64,000 nucleotides of DNA from Xylocopa sonorina (GCF_050948175.1 NC_135207.1:372001-436000), one strand, 5' to 3'. Positions 1-12,904 are shown, counted from the first letter of the stretch. A program made the numbers and translations. The notes: generated by a model not told the origin, from the letters alone.

Positions 1-2606
1 CAGATGTCTACGTTTCGTAGCAATAGGGTTCTAATGCATTTTAAATCGCGATATCGCCTTTCATTTCGATGTTTCACGATAATATATAATATTCATTGCG
101 ATGTGTCACGTATACCTCGTATTCACCTCAAAAGAATATAAATGCGACACTTCCTTTCTAGGAAATAGCGTTTGCAGATGTCTACGTATCGTAGCAATAG
201 AGTTCTAACGCATCTTTAAACTCGATTACGCATCTCATGTGTATGTTTCATGATAAGATATAATATTCACTGCGAAGTGTTATGTATATCTCGTCTACAC
301 CTAAAAAGAATGTAAATGCGACACTTCCTTGCTAGGAAAAAGCGTCTGCAGATGTCTACGTATCGTAGCAATAGAGTTCTAATGCTTGTTAAGATGCGAT
401 ATCGCATCTCACTTCTATGTTTCATGATAAGATATAATATTCATTGTGGAATGTTATGTATACCTCGCATACACTCCAAATGAAGGTAAATGCGACACTT
501 CCTTGCTAGGAAATAGCGATTGCAGATGTCTACGTATCGTAGCATTAGAATTCCAATGCTTCTTAAAACGCTATAGCGCATCTCATTTCTATGTCTCACG
601 ATAAGATGCAATATTCAATGCAACGCGTCACGTATATCTCCCCTACTCTTCAAAAGAATGTAAATCCTACACTTTGTTGAGACGGAATAGCGTTTCTAGA
701 TGTCTGTATATCGAAGCAATGGAGTTCTAATGCTTCATAGAATGCGACATCGCATCCCATTTCTATGTCTCATGATAAGATGCAATATCAATGCAACGCG
801 TTATGTAAATATCGTAGACATTTCAAAGGAAAGTAAATACCACACTTCCTTGCGATGGCATAACGTTTCTAGATGTCCAATTATCGGAGCAATAGAGTTC
901 TAATGCTTCATAGAACGCGATATTGCATCTCACTTCTATGTCTCATGAAAAGATGTAACTCTATAAAACCCGTTAATTTTATATCGGCAACACTTCAAAC
1001 GGAGATAAACGCCACATTTCCTTCCCACGATATAGCGTTTCTAGATGTCTAACGCATCGAAGCAATAGTGTTCCAATTCTTCAAATAACGCAATGTCGCA
1101 TCTCATTTCTATGTATCATGACAAGATGTTATATTCAATACAAAGCGTTATGTTTATCCCGTCGACATTTCAAAAGTATGTAAATCTCACACTTCCTTGG
1201 TACGGAATAGCGATTCTAGATGTCTACAAGTCGAAACAATATATTCAATGAAACGCTTTACCTCGTAATAATGTATACCTCGACTACACTTCAAAAGAAA
1301 GTAGACGACACACATCCTTGCTACGGAACAGTGTTTCTAGATGTCCACGTATCGAGGCATTAGTGTTATAACCCTTCATAGAGTGCGATATCGAGCCTCA
1401 TTTCTATATCTCATGATGAAATGTAAGATTCAATGCAATGGGTTATTTATATCTCGTCTACACGTCAAAAGAGTGTAAATGCCACACTTCCTTGTTACGA
1501 AACAGCGTTTCTTAATGTCTACGTATTGAAGCAATAGATTACTAAGTCTTCATAAAACGCGCTACAGCATCTCATTTCCATGTCTTTTGATAAGATGTAA
1601 TATTCAGTACAACGCGCTATATATATCTCGTCAACACTTCAAGAGAATGTAAATACCACTCCTCCTTGCTACGGATAAATGTTTCTTGATGTCTACGTAT
1701 CGAAGCAATAGAGTTCTAACGCTTCATTAAGCACGATATCGCATCACATTTCTATGTCTCATGATAAGATGTAACATTGAATGCAACGCGTTATGTATGT
1801 CTCGTCAACACTTCAAAAGAATGTAAAGCCCTCACTTCCTTGCAAAGGAATAGCGTTTCCAGATGTCTACGTTTCTAAGCTATAGAGATGTAATGCTTCA
1901 TAAATCGCGATATAGCATCTCATTTCTATGTCCCATGATGAGATGTTATATTCAATGCAACGCGTTATGTATATCTCGTGTACACTTCAAAAGAATGTGA
2001 ATGCCACACTGCCTAGCTACAGAATAGCGTATCTAGATGTCTATGTTACGAAGCAATAGAGATCAAATTCTTTGTAAAACGTGAGATCGCATTACATTAC
2101 CATGTATCGTGGTAAGATGAAAATCAAAGCAACGCATTATTATATATGCCTCGATAACAAATCAAAAACAATGCAAATCCCGCACTTCGTCACTACGGAA
2201 TAGCGCTTCTAGATGTCTACGTTTCGAAGCAGTATATTCTAATTCTTCACAGAATGCGACAACGCATTTCATTCCTATGTGTCATGATAAGACATAATAT
2301 CAATGCAGCGGGTTATGTATATCTCATCAACACAACAGAATAGCGCTTCTACATGTCTACGTTACTAAGCAATGGAGTTCTAATGCTTCAGAAAACACGT
2401 TATCGCATATCATTTCTGTGTATCATGATAAGATGTAACGCAATGCAACGCGTCATGTATATCTCGTCAATACTTCAAAAGAAGGTAAATGCCACACTTC
2501 CTTGCTACGGAATAGCGGTCCTAGATGTCTACGTTTTGAAGCAATGAGGTGTTAATACTTCATTAAACGCGAAGTCGCATCACATTTTTATATCTCGTGA
2601 TAAGGT
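1..2606. repeat. Satellite A tandem array, ~174-bp monomer
   Basis: Head-to-tail monomers of about 174 bp. The landmark that begins TCTACGTATCG(A/T)AGCAATAG recurs at 7, 181, 355, 529, 703 and 876, a spacing of 174 or 173. Each monomer also carries a CGATATCGCATCTCATTTC block, an ATGATAAGATGTAATATTCA block and a CACTTCCTTGCTACGGAATAGCG block. Monomers differ by substitutions and small indels, so the array is old or poorly homogenised. Short ORFs inside it are chance. No known satellite name is recognised. Confidence 0.93.
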
Positions 2607-2610
2607 GTAA

Positions 2611-4273
2611 TGTCACGTCTCGGGTTGCGGATAGCTAACCGTTTGCCGGAGAGACACACAGCCACAAACGGTTCGGCTTGCACAATTGCGTCGTAGTTCG
2701 GGTTCTTTTTGCTGGCGAGACACGGATCGAAAAGGCACGAACGAGGATAAGAAAACGTTGACTTACCTTTGGTGTCTTGATAGCTGCTAATATTCAATAT
2801 CCTTGTTGCTGGTATCGTCGTCGGCCCGGATCGTCCTCGGGTGTGGTCCCTGCGTTTGGGCTGTGAGGCAGAATCTTCAACGGGACTAGTACCTAGGTAG
2901 GCTGCTCTCTAGTGCGTGTCGGTGATGGATGCGGCGGTGCAAGACGGCTGTCCGGCCAGTGTGCAGAAAAAGAGGAGACGGTGCAGTGATATATGCACGA
3001 GCCGACGTTTGCTCCAATGTATTTACGCACCAGTGAACGTAAGAAGTTTTTCCTTCCCTCGCGGCGAGTTCGTTTGGATGTGCTGGAACGGCGCATTCGA
3101 GTCGGATTCCAAACGTCCAGATACGTGTCCACTAAGCGGTGGTCCGCTCTAGCTTACCGGTCCAGGAATATGGAAAATCGACGTGATTCCTTGCTTTAGT
3201 ATCGCTGTGGGTCGATGCAGCTAAGCGGTGGTCCGCTCTAACTGGTGCATTACCGAGTTTGGCTAAAGGTAAGAGCTCGTGTTTGATCTCGAAGACGCGT
3301 GATCTCGTGGAAGACTTCGTAATAAATGAATTTATAATAATAGTAAGGCAAGGAATGTTTAGAATAATTAGAATTGTAAGTACTGGTAAAATAAAGTATT
3401 TTCTAAATAAAACTAAGCTTACGCTGTTACTTCCCTATGCTAAAGTTGACTAAGTACTAGGATTCGATGATTTTAGCATATAATTAGAGTTAGAGTTAGG
3501 AACTTGAGTTGAAATAGTGTTTGAGTTGGAATAGTCGAAATCGGTTTGAATTAGAGTTTAGAATTGAGAGAGGTCTGCTCGCTTAGAGCGGTTGACTTGA
3601 ACTTGGTTTGAATTAAAATTGAGAGAGGTCCACACGCTTGGAGCGGATAACTCGAACTGCACATTCAGCTCGCGGACCCGCGATCTCCTCGGATCGCGTG
3701 GCGTGCGAGTCGCGGGACCCCAGATTGAGGCGGACGCTCGGCCCGCCGAGTGGAATGGATAGTCGTGGTGAGGCGCGCGCGTTCGGCGTTAGCCACGATC
3801 ATCGGGCTCTCGCTCGGGTGCTTTGCTTATTTCCTGTTCCGGATAAATACGGTTTTAAAATTAGGATTACACATGAGGTGCCTTATGCTAGCTTGTGTGT
3901 GCTGTGTCATGTATGTACATCGAGTGTAGTGTGCTTAAAATCAGGGATTTGCTTAATTTTAATTGTAACAGTATGTAAAGTACGGATACGGGTGCATAAC
4001 GGCGGGTGACTCATCGCAGTACGTGGAATGGTCCTCGTGCGGATGCTGTAGCTCGCTCGTGCATCAGCTATCTGACAGGTACGCGTCGTGACACGATCAA
4101 GTGCTCCAACTCCTTGGTGTGGGGGTGCCTTGGGCTGCCTTAGCACAGCGATCGGTTTATGTTACCGTGTGTCGGTATGCTAGTCTCTGCAATGGCGGCC
4201 GGCGGTGTCTGTGGCTCTGCCGGGAGGGGGGGGGGGGGTGTAGGCGGTTCCGTAAGGTTTGGCTGACGTCAAA
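2611..4273. mobile_element. 1.66-kb LTR-like insertion in satellite A, 4-bp TSD
   Basis: The satellite stops at 2610 and resumes at 4274 exactly where the monomer left off. GTAA flanks both sides (2607-2610 and 4274-4277), the hallmark of an integrated element. The insert starts TGTCACGTCTCGGG and ends GGCTGACGTCAAA, giving weakly inverted termini. It is richer in GC than the satellite and has no recognisable protein. Inside are two copies of CTAAGCGGTGGTCCGCTCTA (3132 and 3221) and paired GAGAGAGGTC...GAGCGG motifs (about 3567 and 3622). A large solo LTR of a gypsy-type element is the best explanation. An unclassified non-autonomous element is possible. Confidence 0.6.
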
Positions 4274-6160
4274 GTAATATTCAATGTAACGCGTTACGTA
4301 TATCTCGTCTACACCTCAAAGGCATATAAATGAAACTCTTCCTTGCTACGGAACAGCGTTTCTAGTTGCCTACGTACCGAAACATTAGGGTTCTATCATT
4401 TTATAAGGCGCGATATCGCATCTAATTTCTATGTCTCATGACAAAAAGTAACATCCAATGTAAGGCGTTATATATATCTCGTCAATACATCAAGAGAATG
4501 TAAATCCCACACCTCCTTGCGGTGGAGTAGCGCTTCTAGATGTTTACATATTGAAGCAATATAGTTCTAATGCTTCATGAGACGCGATATTGCATCTCAT
4601 TGCTCTGTTTCATGATAAGATGTAATATACTATCCAACGCGTTATGTATATCTCATCGATACTTCGAAAGAATGTAAATGCAACTCTTCCTAGCTACGGA
4701 ATAGCGTTTCTAGATGTCTACGTATCGAAGAATTACAGTTCTAATTCTCCATAAAACGCGATATCGCATCTCATTTCTACGTCTCACAATAAGATGAAAT
4801 ATCAATGCACCGCCTTACGTATATCTCGTCAGCACATCAAGAGAATATTAATCCCACACTTTCTTTCGACGTAATAGCGTTTCTAGATGTCTACGTATCG
4901 ATGCAATACAGTTCTAATTCTTCATAAAACGCGATATCGCATTTCATTTCTATGTCTCATGATAAGATGTAATATTCAACGCAACGCGTTATATATACCT
5001 CGTTTACGCTTCAAAAGAATGCAAATGCCACACGTCCTTGCTACGGAATGGCGATTCTAGATGTCTATGTTCCGAAGCAATACAGTTGTAAAGCTTCATA
5101 GGACTCTATATCGCATCTCGTTTCAATGTCTCATGATAAGATGTAATATCAATGCAACGCGCTATGTGTATCTCGTCAGCACTTGAAAAGAATGTAAAGC
5201 CCACACTTCCTTCCGACGGATTAGAGTTTCTAGATGTCTACGTATCGAAGAAATATTGTTCTAATGCTTCATACATGGAGATATCGCATCTCATTTCTAT
5301 GTTTCATGATAAGATGTAAGATCGATGCAGAGCGTTATGTATATCTCGTAAACACTTCTAGAGATTGTACAGCCCACACTTCGCTGCTACGGAACAGCGT
5401 TTCCAGATGTCTACATATCGAAGCAATGGAGATGTTCATAAAATTAATGATTCATAAAACGCGAAATCGCATCTCATTTCTATGTTTCATGATTCGATGT
5501 AATTCATTGCAACGCGTTAACAATATCTCGACAACACTTTAAAAGAATGTAAATCCCACACTTCCTTGCAACGAAATAGCGTTTCAAGGTGCAACGAAGC
5601 AATTGAGTTCTAATGCTTCATAAAGCTCGATATCGCATCTCATTTCTATGACTCATGGTAAGATGTAACATTCAATGTAACAAGTTATGTATATCTCGCC
5701 TATACTTCGAGAGAATGTAGATCCCAAACTTCCTGACTAGGGAATAGCGTTTCTAGATGTGTACTTATAGAAGCAATGAAGTTCCAATGCTTGACATAAC
5801 GCGATATACCATCTCATTTCTATATTTCATGATATGATGTAATTCAATTCATCGCATTATGTATATCCCGTCTATACTTTATGAGAATGTAAGTCCCACA
5901 CTTCCTTGCAGCGGAAGAGTGTTTCTAGATTTTTACGTACCGAAGCAATAGGACTGTAATGTTTTATAAAACGCAATATTGCATCTCATTTCTATGTTAC
6001 ATGATAAGAAGTAATTCAATGCAACGCGTTATATATATCTCGTCAACACTTCAGAAGAATGTAAATCCCACACTTCCCTGCTACGAGTTAGCGTTTTTAG
6101 ACGTCTTCTTTTGAAGCAATAGAGTTCTAATGCTTCGATGTATGCCAGTGTATTTTCATA
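4274..6160. repeat. Satellite A array, continued
   Basis: The same ~174-bp monomers as upstream of the insertion, same orientation, resuming at the interrupted monomer. Most units here have GAAGCAATA where the first units have GTAGCAATA. Divergence rises toward the right end, where the sequence grades into satellite B. Confidence 0.92.
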
Positions 6161-6735
6161 CTCTATGCATCTCATTATGCTTCTACACTTCAGAAGTATG
6201 TGAATTCTGCTGTTCCGTGCAACGCGATAGCGCTTCATATTTTGTGCATGTTATGGTAATGCAGTTTTGTTGCTACATTCAATGCGATAGCGCAACTCAT
6301 TTCAACGTTTCTAGGTAAGTAACCTGTGACCTTCTATGCATAGCAATAAGCTTCTACACTTTTAATGAATGTCAATATAAGGGATCCATAAAGCGTGACC
6401 GCGCTTCTAGTATCTACGTGTCAAACAAACGTATTTCCTTGGGTCCATGCAATAAGGTGGCGAATCTATTATGAAGGTGGTAAAGCGTGTACCATGTTAT
6501 GTTATATTCATGTCATTATACTTGTCTGCTCCTACACAGCAATCGATTGTGAATTCTGCTGTTTCTTCCAGCGGAATGGGGTTTCATATTGTCTGCGTCT
6601 CAAAGCAGTAGATACCTAAAGCATTACACCATGTGATTGCGCATTTCATTTCGACTATTCAAAGTAAATAAACTGTAACCAATTATGCATAGCATTATGC
6701 TTTTCTGCTTCTATGCTTTATAATGCTTTTGGATG
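6161..6735. repeat. Satellite B, degenerate monomers
   Basis: Monomers switch to the second family, recognised by TTATGCTTCTACACTTCAGAAG, GTGAATTCTGCTGTTCC and TCAAAGTAAGTAA(A/G)CTGTAA blocks. Satellites A and B share a skeleton: AGCAATAGAGTTCTAATGCT, a GCATCTCATTTC block and an ACTTCAAAAGAATGT block. They are probably related subfamilies of one ancestral repeat. Confidence 0.8.
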
Positions 6736-7315
6736 TGAGAAGAACGTCAAACACCCTTTAACCGCCTAAAGAGAAGTCAAAGGTCCAGCATCCCTGCAGG
6801 TGAGCCATGGGAGCGTTATGCGCGAGGCACTCCGCAATTCAAACGATCAGGAGGACCCCCTCAGAGACACCCGAAGGGGCGAGAAGAACAATACCAAAGC
6901 GTACAGTCCACCCCACCAAGGGCCTTGAGAAGCTTATTCGCTAAAGCATCCCATTTTCATGCCGCATTTCTTGTATCACATATTGTGTATTGTATCTTAT
7001 ATCGTGAAGCGGGCGGTGATTCGCGTCGTGTTGCGTAGTTTCCCGTAGCCCTTGTTAGTTAAACCCACGTCGAGGCCATAAATAAAGAAGTCGTGACTTC
7101 AGTATCCCGCGACCCGAGTGCGTGTACTCGGTTAGGCGTAGGTGAGAGGTGAAGCATTTGGAAGTTTCGAGGGTTGTTCCGCCCCTTGTTTCCCAGGGTC
7201 GTGTAATCTATTTCTTTGCTGCTTTCTGAGCAGCTGGCGCCTAAGAAACTATAATCTCTCAGTTTCGAAATACCCCTCGTTTCGGTGAATATTGTAACGA
7301 TAGATTGATTTAGAC
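6736..7315. mobile_element. GC-rich LTR-like fragment
   Basis: Satellite B ends abruptly at a GC-richer block beginning TGTGAGAAGAACG. It contains AATAAAGAAGTCGTGACTTC at about 7079, which looks like a poly(A) signal with R-region sequence, followed by pyrimidine-rich stretches. No ORF and no clear target duplication were found. An LTR or element 5' region is inferred only from this composition. Confidence 0.3.
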
Positions 7316-8529
7316 TAAAGTACGTTTTACACTTTAAGGCATTTGGATAATTAACTACTTCGAGCTTCCCTGACTTACTGTAGATAGGTATCCGTCACAA
7401 CTGATAGGGAACATCACTTTATATAGATATATAGAACACACATAGCTTTAAACGCAGAACTGAGAGTTTGAGAACTTCCTTCGAAACGTTGATAGTGAGG
7501 AGCTCCATCGGATTTCATAGAACTTCAGAACTTACTTGCTATGAAACGTAGGCAGATAAGGGCCATCGCGTTACTTAGAACTTTAGAACTTGCTTACTCC
7601 AACAAAGATTTCTATTGCCTTCGTCCGTTCTTTTAGAAAAGTCTTTCATAAACCACTTACTTTTCACGTTTGCAATACTTTTAAATGTATGCGAGGTGTA
7701 ATCGTTTAAGTTTTAAAATGACTACTTAGTGTTGGTTATTATTTAGTAACTCGGTTATAAACGTGTCTGCATAAGATTTAATCCATAAGTTTATAAGTCT
7801 GAAATTTATGCAGTCATTTGTTAGTCACTTATTGCTCAAACGACAAATTCTGACCACTTCAAAATGGTTGACTTTCATTAATTTTCTTAAAATCGACATA
7901 CGGTCCAACTGCTTGCATTAAAGACTGTAATTGAAGTTTTCAAAATATTTTACCTCATATAGATGAATTCTGGAATTGAAGGTGATTACTTGATTTTTTA
8001 ACTCCTGTTTAGAACATCTTTCCATTGGAATGTTCAAGTATTTTTCATATTCTTAATTATTGAAAATGTTTTGCTTGGTTCTTTAATTTAATATTTAGAG
8101 TTTCCTGAGAAATATTTTTTATCGTAATGAACTATATAATTGCAATTATAATTCTTTATGAAATAATAATAACAGACAGGAATGTATCCAATCTTGTAGT
8201 TTTGTGAGGAGTATTTAATCTCACTATTTAAAATGAAACACTAACATTTGTTTACAATCTAATGGAACTTAATTACCTTTTGATTCAAATTCACAATGTT
8301 AATCTTCCGTAGTTCAACAATTGTGTGAGCTGTCCCCAGGAATCGCAGCTCAGTACTTATAAAATGGACGACAAACGAACAGCCTAACCAATTGTAATCA
8401 AACCGATTTTTCAATACTAATATTATCATGTTTAACTTATTCTGCAAACTATCAAAATGCCCTTCGAACAGTGTTTACTCACTTACTTCCACCATTGTTT
8501 GCAATACGTATGTTTCATTTGCTATCAAA
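7316..8529. other. AT-rich DNA, no gene seen
   Basis: About 1.2 kb of AT-rich sequence with no ORF resembling a known protein. Between 7440 and 7600 an AGAACTT-containing phrase recurs about three times at roughly 70-bp spacing, a weak minisatellite. Confidence 0.5.
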
Positions 8530-8820
8530 ATCCTAAGCATTATCGCCTTTCTTTACTTCTTGTTACCTTCAATGGCTTCATGTTACAGGTCGTTGAACTC
8601 GTTTTGAAATACTCTATCGTATTATGCCAGAATGAACATACCAATTCATTTTAGAAATGAAGGTGACCTTCAAATGTCCAACATACCTCCACTTACAAAG
8701 AAACTATTTTCATCAACGTCTGGGCCCTTGGTACAATTTTATATCAGCAAAAATTTCTATGAAACTTATTGTTTCGAGAATATCTGAGGTGCTAATTATC
8801 ACTGCCCAACCCTGTATATT
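8530..8820 (-). repeat. Dispersed element end, copy 1 (TACAGGGTTGGGCAG family)
   Basis: On the minus strand this reads from a terminal TACAGGGTTGGGCAGT. It is clearly similar, with about 75-80% of positions matching by eye, to 50281-50572 on the plus strand. Homology ends near 8530. The flush terminus resembles ends of DNA transposons or short non-autonomous elements. The 64- and 65-aa ORFs here are repeat-derived and unlikely to be genes. Confidence 0.65.
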
Positions 8821-8823
8821 GCT

Positions 8824-9647
8824 ATGGATGTACCCAACAAGGCAACGATAAACAAAGTTAAATTTAATATTACGATGTTTATTATAATACTTATAATATA
8901 TTTGTTTTTCTGGAATTTAGCCACAAAACAGTGTTCACGATGTCGACAGATGAATGTATTTGCCTTAGAATTACAAGAGCGGACAGTTTCGAAAGTAGAA
9001 TATTTCTTTACACCGTTGACCGAATCATTGGAAACGTTAAGTAAAGCGCGTGCCTTTCAAAACAGTCAGATGCAAATTACGATACAACGTTTCCAAGAAC
9101 TGGTAAGTGTCACTCTTTTTTAATTTCCGTTTTTTTAAACACAGGAAATTTAATTTAAGTATTCATATAATTTAAGGACAAAAAGTTATTATAATCTTAC
9201 GCAACATATATGATGGTGATAAAGGATAAGTATGCGAAACTGAAAATGGAAAGTAGCGAGCAGAGAGAGAAACTAGTTGAACTGCAAAGTAGATCGATAC
9301 ATCCCTCAAATGATGCTTCTACGTCAATAAAATCTGTTCAACAAAGATCTATTGCACAAATCAGGTATAATCAGTATTACTTCTGATCAATAGCTATAAT
9401 AGAACTGGACCGAAATGGATATAAAACAGGCAATTATATTTATACGTTCTATTCTATGCAAAGGCAATTATGTCATAGAGAAAAAATGTATTACTTAGAA
9501 ATTACTTATGTCCGCAGAGATCTCACTAATTCAGGCTTCTCGTCTTGCAGAACTAATCATTCATTTAACATGGAAAAGGGTACAGAAATAATAAAAGGTT
9601 ATTACATATTTCATAGCCTCACTCGATACGTCGATTGGATCACGTAA
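8824..9647 (+). CDS. Putative three-exon gene: membrane-anchored coiled-coil protein
   Basis: Three coding segments look like exons. Exon 1 (8824-9102, 93 codons) encodes a short basic lead, one hydrophobic segment (about residues 18-33, MFIIILIIYLFFW), a CSRCRQMN motif and a probable amphipathic helix, then ends at a good donor, CTG|GTAAGT. Exon 2 (ATG at 9210 or 9213, to 9364) is charged and Gln/Lys/Glu-rich and ends ATCAG|GTATAA. Exon 3 starts after CTTGCAG at 9550. Exons 2 and 3 join in frame and stop at 9645-9647, and AATAAA follows at 9757. The weak point is exon 1 to 2: the exon-2 frame has a TAA at 9192-9194 with no AG between it and the ATG. Either exon 1 joins differently or the gene is decaying. 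No family is recognised. A single-pass membrane protein is inferred. Confidence 0.45.
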
Positions 9648-10149
9648 AGCATCGGACACTAATTCCATCTACACCTTTAGACCTTAAATATATAATTGCA
9701 ATAACATATTTAATACCGTTATAATAATATTTTTCCAATTATTTATATCTATGCTTAATAAATATATGTTAATCGAACAAGTTGCTTTACCAAAGAATAA
9801 AAGAATTTGAGGATAACAAATCTGAGCATTACATAACAAACGTGCATTACATATATAATGTTATATGTAACAAAAGATGAATATCAAAAAGATCGTACAT
9901 AAGTTGAATTCACAATGCGGTCATAGAGATACAGAAATGGCAAAAATTCCAAGCAGTAATTAACAAAATTCAGAAAGGGGGAGTGAAAGTCCATCTCCTT
10001 GACGATGATAAGAAACAAGTCTGCCTCGTGTACTATAATATCCCAAACAGCCAGCGATTGGCACATTAATGACAACGGATGGAACGAATTCCGTGGTAGA
10101 ACTGTGCTAAAACAGTGCTCCTACTCAGCTCTTGTAACGGCATACTCTT
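9648..10149. other. 3' flank of the spliced gene, otherwise nothing seen
   Basis: AT-rich sequence with a candidate polyadenylation signal AATAAA at 9757-9762. No other coding or repeat signal until the inverted-duplication arm begins near 10150. Confidence 0.5.
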
Positions 10150-11291
10150 AGTACTTGAGCGACACTCGTATCACGGCACTATTAAAGCACCGCGATAAAG
10201 CACACGGGCTACATGGCCGTGGCATTAACACTATCAGTTCACCATAGCTACACGCGCGGTAATGGCATAGGATGACATTTATTAATGGGAAAGCTGTTTC
10301 CATAAAAATTATAAACGAATATGAAAAATAACTAAACTAAGCAATTTATTTATTTTGATTCCAAAATAGATACACCGACACGAAACAAAGACATAAGAAC
10401 TCGATTTTATTATTTTCTGTAAACTAGCTAGATACGGCAATTTTTTCCATAAAGACGTTAATTAATTTATCATAAACATATATACATTTACTTTATACAT
10501 ATTTTTTTCATTTCATCGTTACAAATTCATGCAATTGAGAGTTATATTAAATACGATGACCGCATGTTATTTAAGAAATTACACAAGGCGAAGTTAGGGA
10601 CGCAACAGCATGAATTCTTATTTTATAAGTAATAATGTTGTTATAAATAATATTTATAGTATATGACAGGATGAAAGGAATATATATGACTCGCTCAATA
10701 ACTGTAAATATAAGAAAATGACTATCAAAATGTCTATCAATACTCATATTGTTCAACATCTACTGACATCTAACGGTTTTAATTTGGATGAAAGCACAGG
10801 TTCCCCATTGCCAAATGTGACCCTACATCATTGCTGAGAAGATTCATGAATGGAGCGATGATACGCGTGTCACGATGGTGCTGGTGCTGCGCGATTCACA
10901 CGGCGTGTTAAGCTTGTCTAGAACGTGCTGGTAACACATTCTGGCATTTTAGTTAACGAATCCGGTCACAAATCGGGACACATGAAAACAATATCGTATA
11001 ATTTTATAATCAATGCGATATAAGAATATAAAATGAATAATTATCCACTCTTATTAGGAGTAAAAAAATGTTTGGTAGGCATGGTTCGTTGTAAAATATA
11101 ATCAGGCGGTTAATATATCAAATCGCAGCACATAATAAATCATTGAAAGTATAATGATATGAAGTATAAGTGTAAGTATAATGATAGTATATGAAAGTAT
11201 AATGATAGTAAGAAAAACATATTCATTTCTTAGAAATTTATAAATTCAAATTTAAAAGTCCAAGTCACATTTAAAATATTATTGTTTAACA

Positions 11292-12300
11292 AGGTGATTT
11301 AATGTTGTTTCAAATATGCGTGGAGAACTAGCTGGTACTTCTGTCAATGTAATTTCATTTCTGCTGGATACAGTGAAAACACATTTGCAATCTAAGTAAG
11401 GTTTAATTAGATCTGGTGGATTTTACAAATTTTAGAATGGGATGATGGTAGTAGTAGTTGGTTCAGCGCCAGGTGATAAACATATACAACAAGCAAAGGA
11501 ATGTAAACTGATTTAAAATGTTCAAGATTATATAAATTAAACTATTACACTTTTATAATCTATGTAGCGTTTCTGTTCTTTGTAACTTAAAAAGAATCTT
11601 AAAAATATAACGCAATGTAAAGAAGTTTGGAAAAAAAGAAAGCAGGCCTTAATCTCAGATAAAGGAACCTTGGATCTGTTGTATCGTGGTTACCGGCGTG
11701 CTGTGTTAAGGAATATGATATCAGTTTTAATTTTCTAAACGAGAACAATTAAAAAAAAATCTGGAGTCAACACATTGAAAGAAAAATTCTTCCAGTAAAA
11801 AATGCTGTATGCAGTGAAGTAGTAGCTTCACATCCCCTTGATTTTCTACAGAAAATTTTATGCCATTTTACTAGATTGACTAGAATCGAAACTACGAAAC
11901 CTATTAGGTGGTATTTCTGCAAATGCCTCCATACACACACACGCGCACGCGCGCACATACGCGCAAACGCACACACGAATTCCATCAAAATTAAAGATAC
12001 TGTGTATGTATTGGAGAATGCGTACAATAAAAAATGATTATTACATGGATAAATTGTAGAATTCCATTTGTAATTGATAATTATATTATAAATATTTATA
12101 TGTTTTTATCAGAAATTTAAATACGTCAAAATTGCAGCACGCAGGTGTGTAAATATCACTTTGCGATCTCATTTCATTTTGGCAGTTATACTTATATATA
12201 AGCATCCATCATAAAGCTTGATAATCCTTCAACTGTAAAATAACTATGAAACATTAGACTTTTTGCTGGTGTTGGTCTATTTTATCATTTTCGGAATTTG
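11292..12300 (+). pseudogene. S-adenosylmethionine mitochondrial carrier (SLC25A26-like) pseudogene, left copy
   Basis: Scattered but colinear carrier segments are visible. An LDTVKT(H)LQSK segment (about 11360-11400) followed by IRSGGF matches the PxDxxKTRLQ signature of repeat 1, with Pro lost. A VVVGSAPG segment lies near 11450. KQALISDKGTLDLLY plus RVLRN (about 11640-11715) matches the matrix-loop and second-repeat region, which reads RGYRSTVLRDTPFS in the right-arm copy. LFAGVG at about 12258-12287 fits the C-terminal repeat. Known role of the family: exchange of S-adenosylmethionine and S-adenosylhomocysteine across the inner mitochondrial membrane. Multiple stops and frameshifts and a CA/CG-rich tract near 11935 show it is dead. 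Assignment rests on motif recall, not a search. Confidence 0.65.
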
Positions 12301-12904
12301 CGAAGCTGTTAGAACTATAATAACAAAGTACTTTATATCTTTGCTCATTGTTTCCAAAGAAAATATGAAATATGAATAACTATATGCATTTTATTATAAA
12401 TGTATGAGTAAAGTTCAATCTATATAAATAAATATTTTCAAACGTAATTTATTTAATTTTTATCATTTAGCGTTACAAAATATATTACAAAATATATAAA
12501 AATATATTTTACTTTAGTTTTTTTAATATTTAAAATATTTTATATTATCATATTAAACTTTTACAAAAAGTAACAAAATTTTTATAAGTAGGAATAATTT
12601 TTCCTTAATTAGTTAATATGTCGGTTCTTTTTAAGAAGACGGTATTCAATTTTTCAAAGTAAGTTTCGACTTTAAATTGACCACTAATTTCTATAATTTC
12701 ATTGCTTTCCGTATATCACCGCTAATTTTCAACTTTCCCATTACGGCCTTGTCGATGCAAGGTCTAATTCTTCGAAAGATATATAATATTATGTTATTAG
12801 TAATATTGTTTTGCATTTCTAATTAACTTGAACGTAAAAGATATATTTTTTTTATGAGAAAGCATTGCGAGAAAATTTTGAGAATCCATTGTTAATGTTG
12901 TACC

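Noticed and set aside
1..2606. CENP-B box in the satellite
   Set aside because: I looked for the TTCG....A..CGGG pattern and found no convincing match in the monomers inspected.
1..6735. Regularly spaced direct repeats resembling a CRISPR array
   Set aside because: The whole ~174-bp unit is repeated with no unique spacers, and the context is eukaryotic satellite DNA.
11930..11980. CA/CG-rich run as possible Z-DNA or regulatory element
   Set aside because: A short imperfect dinucleotide run inside the carrier pseudogene, absent as such from the right arm; ordinary microsatellite.
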